In this document: piece after piece, positions 16,164 to 24,596 of the stretch | Layout of the letters: each line of letters opens with the position of its first letter | Position numbering within the stretch: the stretch's first letter is position 1 | Assembly (NCBI GenBank): GCA_031266055.1 | Contig: JAISBT010000016.1 | Location: 1 to 64,000 of the forward strand | Source: Deltaproteobacteria bacterium | GTDB taxonomy: Bacteria > Desulfobacterota > Desulfovibrionia > Desulfovibrionales > Desulfovibrionaceae | Length of the DNA stretch: 64,000 nucleotides | Direction: 5' to 3' | Notes under the pieces: generated by a model | Databases searched by the model: none | Seen by the model: only the letters and a program-made list of their open reading frames with translations | What the model was told of the DNA's origin: nothing | Position numbers and translations under genes: made by a program

Positions 16164-17374
16164 CCATGACCGGCAGCGCACAGTATGCCTTCGGCAAAAA
16201 CTGGCAGCGGTTTTTACGTACCGCCTATTCCGCTGACGCGCAAAACTCCTCCACCATCAGTTTATGCCGTCTTCTGGGCGAAAAATCCATGACAGGGAAA
16301 ACATTTCTCGATATCGGCTGCGGCAGCGGCATCCATTCGCTTGCCGCCCTGCGCCTGGGGGCGGAACGTGTCATCAGTTTCGATTGTGATCCTGATGCCG
16401 TGGCCTGTGCCGAAATGCTACGGAACCGAGAAAACAGCAAAACTTCCGAAAGATGGCATATCATGCACGGTTCTGTTCTTGACGCTGCATTTATGAACTC
16501 TCTTCCGAAGGCAGATATTGTCTATTCATGGGGAGTATTGCACCACACAGGCAATCTGCACCAGGCTATTCGAAATGCTGCTGTACCGATTTCCGCTGAT
16601 GGCATATTTTGCATAGCCCTATACAGTCGGACGATATATGAAAATTTGCAATGCTTCGGCCACCCCGGCCCGGAGGAATGGCTTGCCGTCAAGCAACGGT
16701 ATATGAATGCAGGATCTTTGGGCAAAATTGCGATATCTCTGTGGTATATTTGGAAAATCCATGTTACGCCCAACGCAGTACGGGGTTCTTTGGCCTGCGC
16801 CCGCGAGCTGCTGCGTTTCTTGCGCATGTTCTACGATAAACGCGGCATAGATCTGATGACAAGGATGCGCGACTGGCTGGGTGGCTGGTTCATGGAATAC
16901 ATCAGGGAACATGAATGCGCGGCGCTGTGCTGCAAAGACCTGCATTTGGACTTTGTTCACATGATAACAGGAGAAGGAAACACCGAATTCATCTTTCAGA
17001 AGCCCAACGCTCGGACGCAATGGACAGCGATGCTGGAACGCCGCCAATGGGTGACGTTGCAACCTCCTTTCACGCCCAATAATTCGCCTGGAATATGGGA
17101 AGCCCCGTTGCCGCAATGGGCTGCGCTGTCGGATAGCCACGAAGCGCCGACAGGATCTCCCCTGCTGTTGTGGGAGGACGGCGTCCCTCTTTCCTGGCCG
17201 CATTGTTTCTATGAAGCCATGCGGCGTTTCGGCGCGGGCAGATACAGGCACTGGGGAAGCAGCCTCTACTTTACCTCTTCGGACGGCACCGATCCCAATG
17301 CCAACGGGCGAGTCTATACATGTTCGCTGGATATTCCGGACACGCCGCCAGGAGAGCATCCGTGTGCGGAATAA
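16160..17374 (+). CDS. Class I SAM-dependent methyltransferase with C-terminal DPNxNGR module
   Basis: The N-terminal part is a Rossmann methyltransferase: motif I FLDIGCGSGIHSLAA at residues ~49-63, acidic FDCDPDAV and post-motif SWGVLHHTGN at ~125-135. The middle (~180-330) is unassigned. Residues ~333-388 form a module, with SPLLLWEDG, GAGRYRHWGSSLYF and DGTDPNANGRVYT, that recurs at the N-terminus of the radical SAM protein two genes on. The GTG at 16160 overlaps the GT4 stop; ATG 16166 is an alternative. It overlaps asnB by 13 bases. The acceptor is unknown, probably a sugar or lipid intermediate of this cluster. Confidence 0.85.
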   Translation: MTMTGSAQYAFGKNWQRFLRTAYSADAQNSSTISLCRLLGEKSMTGKTFLDIGCGSGIHSLAALRLGAERVISFDCDPDAVACAEMLRNRENSKTSERWHIMHGSVLDAAFMNSLPKADIVYSWGVLHHTGNLHQAIRNAAVPISADGIFCIALYSRTIYENLQCFGHPGPEEWLAVKQRYMNAGSLGKIAISLWYIWKIHVTPNAVRGSLACARELLRFLRMFYDKRGIDLMTRMRDWLGGWFMEYIREHECAALCCKDLHLDFVHMITGEGNTEFIFQKPNARTQWTAMLERRQWVTLQPPFTPNNSPGIWEAPLPQWAALSDSHEAPTGSPLLLWEDGVPLSWPHCFYEAMRRFGAGRYRHWGSSLYFTSSDGTDPNANGRVYTCSLDIPDTPPGEHPCAE

Positions 17375-19395
17375 CCGGATACTGGAATTTTGCCGTTGCT
17401 GAGGGGAAGGATGATCTTGTCCGTCGCGTTGCCCTCATGACGCAAACCCTGATCCGGCGCGGTCCGGACAGCGGCGGTGTATGGGCGCAGCCGGAAGCCG
17501 GGTTTGCGCTGGGGCATCGTCGTCTCTCTATCCGGGATCTTTCGCCTCTGGGCCATCAGCCCATGATCTCTCCGGACGGACGTTTCGCGCTTTCCTATAA
17601 CGGAGAAATATACAACACTGAAGAAATCGCGGCAAAACTTGCGGCGCGCGGCGTACGGCCCAGGGGAACGTCAGACTCGGAAATTCTGCTGCTGGCCTGC
17701 GCGGAATTGGGTGTGGACGAAACTTTGCCCTTGCTGCTTGGCATGTTCGCCTTTGCGCTCTGGGATGCCGAAGAACGCCGCCTGACCCTCGCGCGTGACC
17801 GCTTCGGCGTCAAACCGCTCTACTGGCTGCATGAAGGCGGCAGATTCTGCTTCGCTTCCGAACTCAAGGCCTTGCGCACCCTGGAAGACTGGCATCCAGA
17901 CATTGATCGCGATGCTCTGGCCTTGTTGCTGCGCTATGGCTACATCCCCGCGCCGCACGCCATCTGGCGCGGCACCCGCAAGCTGCCCGCCGCATGCAGA
18001 CTTGATGTTTCCGCAGGCGGTACAGTGCAGACCCGACCTTATTGGAGCGCCCTTGACGCAGCCTGTGCGGGCCTGGACAATCCTTTTTCATCCACCGAGG
18101 CGGACGAGAGCGAGATTGTCACGGGACTGGATGCTTTGCTGACGGACGCCGTCAAGCGCCGCATGGTCGCCGACGTGCCCTTGGGAGTTTTTCTTTCCGG
18201 CGGCATAGATTCCTCCGTGGTCACGGCGTTGATGCAGAAATGCAGTGACAAACCGGTGCGTACGTTCAGTATCGGCTTTGAGGAAGAAGCTTACAACGAA
18301 GCTCACTTTGCCGCCGCTGTGGCCGCATATCTCGGCACGCAACATACCGAAGTGTATTTGCGCCCGCAGGATGCCCAGGAGCTGATTCCGCAGCTTCCGA
18401 CAATTTATGACGAGCCATTCGCCGATGCTTCCCAAATTCCCACAAGCCTGCTTTCGCGCATCACTCGCCGGCATGTGACCACGGTTCTTTCCGGCGATGG
18501 CGGAGATGAGCTTTTTGCCGGGTATGGACGCTACGCCGCCTGCCTGGCCAATATGCCCGACTTTCCGCCGAAAACGCTTGGAAAGGCCGCCCTGGCTTCG
18601 TTTATCCGCGCTCTTTCTCCTTCCGGGTGGGACAGGCTGGCCGCGTTGCTGCCCAAATCCGCAAGGCCCCGTAATGCGGGCGCGCGCCTGCGCAACTATG
18701 CCGACCTGTTTCTTCATGGCGACCCGCAGACCTATTATCACCGCTATTACATGATGTATTGGTGGCATCCGGACACGGTGCTGCTTTCAGGCGACGCCCC
18801 CGCCACGGAAGCCGATGACAAAAGCCTTCCCCTCAGGCTTCGCGAGCCGCTTTCAATTATGCAGTATTTGGATACGCGCCTCTATCTTGCGGAAGACATT
18901 TTGACCAAGGTGGATCGGGCCGGCATGCACCATTCGCTTGAGACGCGCGTTCCGCTGCTTGACGCGCGGGTATTTTCCTATGCCTGGCGCATTCCTCTCC
19001 ACATGCGCATACGGGATGGCACGGGCAAAACCATGCTGCGCCGCGTGCTGCACAGGTATGTGCCGCAAAGCCTGGTGGAGCGGCCCAAGATGGGCTTCGG
19101 CATACCGATAGGCAGGTGGCTGACCACCTCGTTGCGCGCTTGGGCCGAAGACCTGCTTTCGCCGGACGTACTGCGCAATCAAGGATTTTTTCGCCCGGAA
19201 CCCGTGCGTTACGCGTGGCTGCGCCACACGAGCGGCGCCGGCAACTGGGAATACCTGCTTTGGATAGTGCTTATGTTTCAGGCCTGGCTCGCGGCTCCCC
19301 AACGTGAACGCTCCAATGACGACGGATTGCCGCGTGTTGACGTGCGTGATGAGCGCAATCCGGATCCGTCGGAATACATGGAATTGTGGAGGTAG
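17362..19395 (+). CDS. Asparagine synthase (glutamine-hydrolysing)-type amidotransferase
   Basis: The enzyme releases ammonia from glutamine in its N-terminal domain and amidates a carboxylate activated by ATP in its C-terminal domain. The GTG at 17362 is chosen because it puts the nucleophile cysteine at position 2 (VCGITGYW) after AGGAGAG. GATase II features RRGPDSGGVW, HRRLSIRDLSPLGHQPM and SYNGEIYN follow. The PP-loop motif is LSGGIDSSVV at ~residues 278-287. The 677-residue length fits long AsnB-like proteins found in surface polysaccharide loci, where the substrate can be a uronic acid rather than aspartate. Which it is here is not decidable from sequence. Confidence 0.92.
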   Translation: MCGITGYWNFAVAEGKDDLVRRVALMTQTLIRRGPDSGGVWAQPEAGFALGHRRLSIRDLSPLGHQPMISPDGRFALSYNGEIYNTEEIAAKLAARGVRPRGTSDSEILLLACAELGVDETLPLLLGMFAFALWDAEERRLTLARDRFGVKPLYWLHEGGRFCFASELKALRTLEDWHPDIDRDALALLLRYGYIPAPHAIWRGTRKLPAACRLDVSAGGTVQTRPYWSALDAACAGLDNPFSSTEADESEIVTGLDALLTDAVKRRMVADVPLGVFLSGGIDSSVVTALMQKCSDKPVRTFSIGFEEEAYNEAHFAAAVAAYLGTQHTEVYLRPQDAQELIPQLPTIYDEPFADASQIPTSLLSRITRRHVTTVLSGDGGDELFAGYGRYAACLANMPDFPPKTLGKAALASFIRALSPSGWDRLAALLPKSARPRNAGARLRNYADLFLHGDPQTYYHRYYMMYWWHPDTVLLSGDAPATEADDKSLPLRLREPLSIMQYLDTRLYLAEDILTKVDRAGMHHSLETRVPLLDARVFSYAWRIPLHMRIRDGTGKTMLRRVLHRYVPQSLVERPKMGFGIPIGRWLTTSLRAWAEDLLSPDVLRNQGFFRPEPVRYAWLRHTSGAGNWEYLLWIVLMFQAWLAAPQRERSNDDGLPRVDVRDERNPDPSEYMELWR

Positions 19396-19396
19396 T

Positions 19397-20755
19397 ATGT
19401 CTGTTTTCGTCCCACCGGACACCCTTTTGCCGCTTGAGGTGAAACCGCCGTTTCGCCACGTCCGGGGATACGGTTATGAAGCCCTTCTGCCGGAAAAGTT
19501 TGAAGCCATGGGCAACATCGTTGGGCAGAGTATGCGCTCTCCCCTTGAATTCTGTGAAAACGGCAAGGCTCTGCCCGTGCGCCACGCGCAGAATATCGGC
19601 ATCTGGTACGCGGGCGGCGGCCACTACAACCATGTGGGGCGGTGCATCTACTTTTCGTTGCCCGACAACAGCGATCCCAACACCAACGGCCGCCGCTACA
19701 CCGTGCGCGCGCCCAAGGCGCTGAGTCCCCAAGGTGGCCGCCCCTTCCCCAAACGCGTGCATGTGGTGCTTTCGCATACCTGCAATCTGTGGTGCCGCAT
19801 CTGCCGCGAAGCGCCCTTTTCCGGGCCGGTTATGGAAATGGCGCTTTTCGACAAGATCGCCGGGGAGTGCTTTGCCTTCGCCACGGAGCTTCGCCTGGAC
19901 AGCGGCGGCGAGATTCTGCTGAACAACCGTCTGCCGTCGATACTGCGGCGCGCAGCCGAATACGGCCTGCCCATTTTCGCCTCCAGCAACGGCATGTTGC
20001 TTACGCCGAAAAAGGCGCGCCTCATCGCCGAATCCACGGTACACCACATACAGATTTCAGTGGACAGCCCCGTGAAGGAAACGCTGGAATGGATCCGGCG
20101 CGGCGCAAACTTTGAACGCATCAAGCGGGGCTTGCGCAACCTTGTACGGGCGCGCAAGGATGTGGGCAGACCGTTTCTCATCTCCATCCATGCGGCCGTC
20201 ATGCGCGAAAACGTGCGCCAGTTGCCGGATCTCGTCCGCTTCGCCTCGGAACTGGGTATTGAAGGGGTGACGGCTTGCCATCTGTTTGCGCATGACTGCA
20301 TGGGCATAGACTCTTCCTGCTTCTGGAGTCAGGCCGAGTATGATGACATGCGAGCACGCGCCATTGAGCTGGCCCGCAGCCTGGACAGTTTTTTTTACGG
20401 CCCGCAACCCTTTGCTGAAGCCGCTGAAAATAACTGCATCGCGGGCTGGTGCGATTACCCCGAATACGGCACCTACATAAACCCCGACGGCACGGTCATG
20501 CCCTGCTGCATCGCCCCTAATTTCCCTCTGGGCGTCATGAATACACAATCATTCACGGAAATATGGAATGGCGAGCGGTATGAAATGCTGCGGCGTACAT
20601 ACAGAACCGATGCGCCAAGTCTTGCCCGCTGCAAAGCCTGTCTTGTGCAGGAACATTTGCAAGACTACATGGCTTTTTTTTCTCCGGCGCATTGGGAAAA
20701 GGTACGCCGAAAAATGGAAGCGTCCAGCCACCGTGCCCAGAATTTCGCCAAATGA
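19397..20755 (+). CDS. Radical SAM/SPASM-like protein with N-terminal DPNxNGR module
   Basis: The radical SAM core starts at ~residue 118; its cluster ligands C129, C133 and C136 lie in SHTCNLWCRICREAP. A strand motif LDSGGEILLNN follows, matching the family GGEP region. A C-terminal SPASM-like part has GWCDYPEYGTYINPDGTVMP followed by CC, plus CKACLVQEH, giving further cysteines for auxiliary clusters. Residues ~48-103 (SPLEFCENGK to NTNGRRYTV) repeat the module at the end of the upstream methyltransferase. The ATG at 19397 follows GGAGGTAGT. The substrate is unknown; modification of a cluster-specific sugar or peptide is inferred. Confidence 0.85.
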   Translation: MSVFVPPDTLLPLEVKPPFRHVRGYGYEALLPEKFEAMGNIVGQSMRSPLEFCENGKALPVRHAQNIGIWYAGGGHYNHVGRCIYFSLPDNSDPNTNGRRYTVRAPKALSPQGGRPFPKRVHVVLSHTCNLWCRICREAPFSGPVMEMALFDKIAGECFAFATELRLDSGGEILLNNRLPSILRRAAEYGLPIFASSNGMLLTPKKARLIAESTVHHIQISVDSPVKETLEWIRRGANFERIKRGLRNLVRARKDVGRPFLISIHAAVMRENVRQLPDLVRFASELGIEGVTACHLFAHDCMGIDSSCFWSQAEYDDMRARAIELARSLDSFFYGPQPFAEAAENNCIAGWCDYPEYGTYINPDGTVMPCCIAPNFPLGVMNTQSFTEIWNGERYEMLRRTYRTDAPSLARCKACLVQEHLQDYMAFFSPAHWEKVRRKMEASSHRAQNFAK

Positions 20756-20793
20756 AGGTTCCATGCGACCAGCGATATATTTCAGGAAAAATC

Positions 20794-21681
20794 ATGCAAA
20801 ATCTCTCCGATCAGATACGGCAGGACGTTGAATATGCCTTTTCATGCATTGCCAAATACATGGAATACTTTCCGCGCGAGAACATTCACGGCTCTTCGGT
20901 ATGCGAAATCGGCCCCGGCAAAAACATGGCCGTCTGCCTGACCTTCAAAAGTCTCGGTGCGGCCGGATCATACGCTGTGGACAAATATCTCAAGCCCTGG
21001 AACGAAGAATATCACCCCGAATTTTACAAGGCCATGGCCTATGCCGTGCGTTCCCGCTGGCCGGACGCCGACATGAATCCCTTTATCCAGTGCATTGAGC
21101 GCAACGGACATGCCGCTGAAAATGTCTCTATTCTGGCGGAAGATGCCGAAATTCTGGCCGGTATACCGGATGCTTCCCTTGACTTTCTGTATTCGTGGGC
21201 CGCGCTGGAACACCTGTATGCACCACCGCGGGCTTTTGCGCGTTTTGCCGCCCTGACCAAACCGGGAGGTCTGGGCATGCACCAGGTGGATTTTCGTGAT
21301 CATCACGATTTTTCACGTCCGCTGGAATTTTTGCTGCATCTGTACCGTTGGAACCAGGAACCGGATGAAGCTGCGTATGCATGGCTGGCGGGCCGCCTGG
21401 GCCGGAGCGCGAATCAGGCCCGCCTTGAGGGATTCGACGCCAATGGCCTGATCCGGCGGATTTGCGGCTACCACGGCAACAGTTACCGGCATGTCGATTA
21501 TGATGCCCTGTGGGCAGGCAACGGCTTTTCCGTCGAGGGGTTTGAAAAAAACATGAGCGCCGGGGAAACCTATCTGGGCGATTTTTTGCCACGCCTCGCA
21601 CATGCCGATGTGCCGTGCCGCAGACTTTCAAAAAACAATCTTGATGTCGTCAGCGGCCTTTATAAACTGCGCAAGGTGTAA
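20794..21681 (+). CDS. SAM-dependent methyltransferase, class I
   Basis: The product has a Rossmann-type methyltransferase core: SSVCEIGPGKNMAVCLTF as motif I (VCEIGPG), DKYLKPW as the acidic strand 2, and DFLYSWAALEHLYAP followed by LTKPGGLG as the motif around strands 4-5. The ATG at 20794 has AGGA seven bases upstream and gives 295 residues. An in-frame ATG at 20752 overlaps the radical SAM stop (ATGA), adding 14 residues, and is also possible. A family B hairpin starts at its stop codon and probably ends transcription or caps the mRNA. Confidence 0.85.
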   Translation: MQNLSDQIRQDVEYAFSCIAKYMEYFPRENIHGSSVCEIGPGKNMAVCLTFKSLGAAGSYAVDKYLKPWNEEYHPEFYKAMAYAVRSRWPDADMNPFIQCIERNGHAAENVSILAEDAEILAGIPDASLDFLYSWAALEHLYAPPRAFARFAALTKPGGLGMHQVDFRDHHDFSRPLEFLLHLYRWNQEPDEAAYAWLAGRLGRSANQARLEGFDANGLIRRICGYHGNSYRHVDYDALWAGNGFSVEGFEKNMSAGETYLGDFLPRLAHADVPCRRLSKNNLDVVSGLYKLRKV

Positions 21682-21826
21682 TTCCGTTTCTCAATCAAAC
21701 ATGCTTTTATGTTTGCTTGAGAAACGGAATCCGCGACAGGACGTCGCGGCGAAATGCAAAGCATTTCGGAGGCAAGGCGGAACCCAAGCTTCCGCCGCAG
21801 CCGATACATCAAAACTGCATGGATCG
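21681..21826. repeat. Family B dispersed repeat copy with long terminal hairpin
   Basis: The first 50 bases form a near-perfect hairpin (arm ATTCCGTTTCTCAATCAAAC and mirror ending GAGAAACGGAAT, loop near ATGCTTTTAT). There follow CGCGACAGGACGTCGCGGCG, AAGCATTTCGGAGGCAAGG, CTTCCGCCGCAGCCGATA and CATCAAAACTGCATGG. The copy at 58373-58590 has the same order with an additional ~75-base middle. It lies inside the glycan cluster and directly abuts the start of the GT2 gene. Confidence 0.8.
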
Positions 21827-21836
21827 GGAAACGATT

Positions 21837-23894
21837 ATGACCCAAAAACTGCACATTCTTGCCTCGTTCTGGGACGCCGCATACTGGACGACAGTTTCAA
21901 TTCTGCAAAAAAAGCGGAGCGCTCTGAACCGCGCAGGCTTTCTTTACAACCCGCAATGTTCGCTGCATTGGCAAGCGTGGAGCCATGAGCCTCTCTGCTC
22001 GCAGTTCAAGGCATATCTTTTTGGAAAAAAGACCCACGCGGAACCCGCCTATCTTGCCGCTGTCGACAAATTTATCATGTCCGCCATGCAAAGTCTTGAG
22101 GATGATGCCGGTTCCGGAAAGGACGTGCTGTGCTTTCTTGGGGGCATTCATCCGGACGCCGTTCCTTTCCTTATTGAATACATTAACAAGTTCAAAAAGA
22201 TGAAAGGTCTTCAGCCCACGTTTACCGCCATTCTGGGCCGACAGGACGACGAGCTGCGCTGCCAGTTCTTGCGGCAATATAAACAAGCCGATGCGCAGAC
22301 CATCGCCTCCATCCAGATCGAGCAGGACTGCCGCCACCGTGGCGACGAGCTGTACAGCAACTTTGCGCAATGGTGCGGCCAGGAAAACTGCCACCTCATT
22401 ACGCACAATTCGGCGGATCCTCAAATTGCCGAAGCTGGCGCCATGAGTGAACTGACGTCCCTGTTCGGGCTGCGCTATGAGGAAGAAGAGTCCCCGCCCG
22501 TCTGCTTTCCCCGGACATGCCCCGGCATTGATCTGGCCTGCGCGCTCAAGGCCTTTTCCTTTTCCGCGCCCACCAGCAAAGATCAAAACGGCTTTTATGC
22601 GCGTCTGCGCAAGGTGGAACGCGATGAGGGATATGAAGAAGCCCTGTTCATGCCCAAGAAGGAGGCCGCCTGTCTGCTTGAACGGTGCCGCGAAGGCAAC
22701 GACAGACTGTCCCGGCTGCTGGGCAGGCCGGGCCTGTTTCCAAGCCCGCATCCTCTGGACGCCCTTGCCGATGCTCCCGAGAATCCGCCCGATATGACGG
22801 AGCAACAGTGCGCAACATTTTGCAAGGCGCTTGACCCGGATATGAAGGATTTTTTTCTGCGCCGCCTGCGTGACCTGGATCGCAAGCTCACTCCAAAAGA
22901 GTGGCGGATTGGACGCTGTCTGGAAAGGGATCGCCTGGCCCGCAAGACGCCATCCGTCTTCGCGTGGCCTCGCCGGACACCTGTGGTTACCGTGCTGACG
23001 CTCTGCTACAACCACGAAAAGTATATTCTGGACTGCATGCGTGGCGTTACCGGGCAACAAGCCGACTTTCCCGTGGAACACGTCATCGTTGACGACTGCT
23101 CTTCGGACAACAGTGCCGCCATCATTGACGGCTACGCTTCAAGCCATCCGCATGTGCGTCCGGTCTTCAGACCCTTCCGCGCGCCGCACGGCGAAAACAT
23201 CCGGGATCTGTTCGGCTTGGCCCGCTCGGAATATGTGGCCCTGTGCGATGGCGACGATTATTTCACCGACCCCGCCAAACTGCAAATTCAGGCGGATTAC
23301 CTGGACGAACACCAGGACTGCGCCTTGTGCTTCCACCCGGTACGCATAGTTTATGAAGGAGAGCCTGACAAAGAGCGCGTCTACCCGCCCGCGGATGAAC
23401 TGCCGCGCGGCGTGCGCCCGTATTACCATATCAGCGACCTCGTGAAGGCGAATTTCATCCAGACCAATTCCGTCATGTACCGCTGGCGCTTTCAAGGCGG
23501 ACTGCCGGACTGGTTCCACCCGGAGCTTGTGCAGGGTGACTGGTACTGGCATATGCTCCATGCCGAAAAAGGAAACATCGGCTTCATCAATGCGGTTATG
23601 TCCGCCTACAGGCGGCATGACGGGGCGCTCTGGCGCCTTTCTGAAATAGATCGCCGGAAGCACCGCTACAAAGTCGGCCTGGACGAACTGCACTGCTATC
23701 ACACCATGAACGAGCATGGTAACGGGAAATACCGCGAACATTTCCTGCGCCTGGGCGACGGCGTAATAGCCGATATCCTGTCCCAGGCCAGAATAGCCGG
23801 AAACAGCGGCATCATTGACGAAATCAACGAAAAATATCCGCAATTCGCCCAGCACTTCATGGAGACATTGGCGGCAATGAAAAGGAGCGGCTGA
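21837..23894 (+). CDS. Two-domain protein: unknown N-terminal domain plus GT2 glycosyltransferase
   Basis: Residues ~380-600 are a GT-A family 2 glycosyltransferase: TPVVTVLTLCYNHEKYIL, VIVDDCSSDNS, and the metal-binding DGDD at ~471-474 in YVALCDGDDYF, followed by QGDWYWHML in the acceptor half. The first ~370 residues (KLHILASFWDAAYWTTVSI onward) are not recognised. Their layout, with a ...RSALNRAGFLYNP segment after a short strand, recalls sulfotransferase-like modules, but no phosphate-binding loop is visible. ATG 21837 has GGGA seven bases upstream; ATG 21819 is possible but comes straight out of repeat DNA. Length 685 residues. It overlaps the next gene by one base. Confidence 0.8.
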   Translation: MTQKLHILASFWDAAYWTTVSILQKKRSALNRAGFLYNPQCSLHWQAWSHEPLCSQFKAYLFGKKTHAEPAYLAAVDKFIMSAMQSLEDDAGSGKDVLCFLGGIHPDAVPFLIEYINKFKKMKGLQPTFTAILGRQDDELRCQFLRQYKQADAQTIASIQIEQDCRHRGDELYSNFAQWCGQENCHLITHNSADPQIAEAGAMSELTSLFGLRYEEEESPPVCFPRTCPGIDLACALKAFSFSAPTSKDQNGFYARLRKVERDEGYEEALFMPKKEAACLLERCREGNDRLSRLLGRPGLFPSPHPLDALADAPENPPDMTEQQCATFCKALDPDMKDFFLRRLRDLDRKLTPKEWRIGRCLERDRLARKTPSVFAWPRRTPVVTVLTLCYNHEKYILDCMRGVTGQQADFPVEHVIVDDCSSDNSAAIIDGYASSHPHVRPVFRPFRAPHGENIRDLFGLARSEYVALCDGDDYFTDPAKLQIQADYLDEHQDCALCFHPVRIVYEGEPDKERVYPPADELPRGVRPYYHISDLVKANFIQTNSVMYRWRFQGGLPDWFHPELVQGDWYWHMLHAEKGNIGFINAVMSAYRRHDGALWRLSEIDRRKHRYKVGLDELHCYHTMNEHGNGKYREHFLRLGDGVIADILSQARIAGNSGIIDEINEKYPQFAQHFMETLAAMKRSG

Positions 23895-24568
23895 TGCAAA
23901 CCCTCGTCATCATCGGCAATTCCCACGCCGGCCGGGAATGCTACTACCTCTTCAAGGACATGTTGGAGCACGATGCGGCCCTGCGCACGACCATGCGCTT
24001 CAAGGGCTTTCTCAGCCACGAAGGGTATGCGGGAAATTTGGGCGAACTTTCGCCGCTGCTTCTGGGTGACGATACGGACTATATGCCGGAAAGCGAAGAT
24101 CGCTTTGCCATCGGCATTGCCGATACCGGACTGCGCCGCGCCGTGTACGAGAATTTTCAGAACAGGGGAAGCGCGTTTTTTACCCTGCTCAGTCCTTTTG
24201 CCCAGATCTCCAGAGACATCCGCTGGGGCGACGCCAACATCATCGGGCATGGCTGCGCCTTTTCCTGCGGCATCACGGTCGGCAACGCCAACTACTTCAA
24301 CAGCGCGGTCATCCTGGGACACGACGCGCGCATCGGGAACTGCAATTTTTTCGGCCCCAGAAGCAGCGTCCTCGGATCAGCGCGGATAGGCGACGGGAAC
24401 CGCGCGGGCGCGCACAGCCTGGTGCTGGAAAGAGCGCGCATCGGCCACGGCAACAGCATTGCGCCTGGCGCCGTGGTCTACAAAGGGTGCGGAAACGGGC
24501 GTTTCATGATCGGGAACCCGGCTCTGCCGGATGATGAAGCCGGCAGCCTTGCGGCTGATGGGATGTAG
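23894..24568 (+). CDS. NeuD/PglD-type hexapeptide acyltransferase
   Basis: This 224-residue protein begins with a Rossmann-like LVIIGNSHAGRE segment, as NeuD and PglD sugar O- or N-acyltransferases do. From ~residue 105 it has left-handed beta-helix hexapeptide repeats (IIGHGCAFSCGITVGNANYF, ILGHDARIGNCNFFG, VLGSARIGDGN, ARIGHGNSIAPGAVV). The active-site histidine is probably in VILGHDARIG. It likely acetylates a sugar of the local glycan. It starts one base into the GT2 stop (TGATG) and ends the cluster; the next gene is convergent 28 bases away. Confidence 0.85.
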   Translation: MQTLVIIGNSHAGRECYYLFKDMLEHDAALRTTMRFKGFLSHEGYAGNLGELSPLLLGDDTDYMPESEDRFAIGIADTGLRRAVYENFQNRGSAFFTLLSPFAQISRDIRWGDANIIGHGCAFSCGITVGNANYFNSAVILGHDARIGNCNFFGPRSSVLGSARIGDGNRAGAHSLVLERARIGHGNSIAPGAVVYKGCGNGRFMIGNPALPDDEAGSLAADGM

Positions 24569-24596
24569 CGGTAAAAACCTGTGGTTCAAAAATGCT

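Noticed and set aside
21897-23081. A 394-codon minus-strand open frame
   Set aside because: Antisense to the two-domain GT2 gene, with no start site or family.
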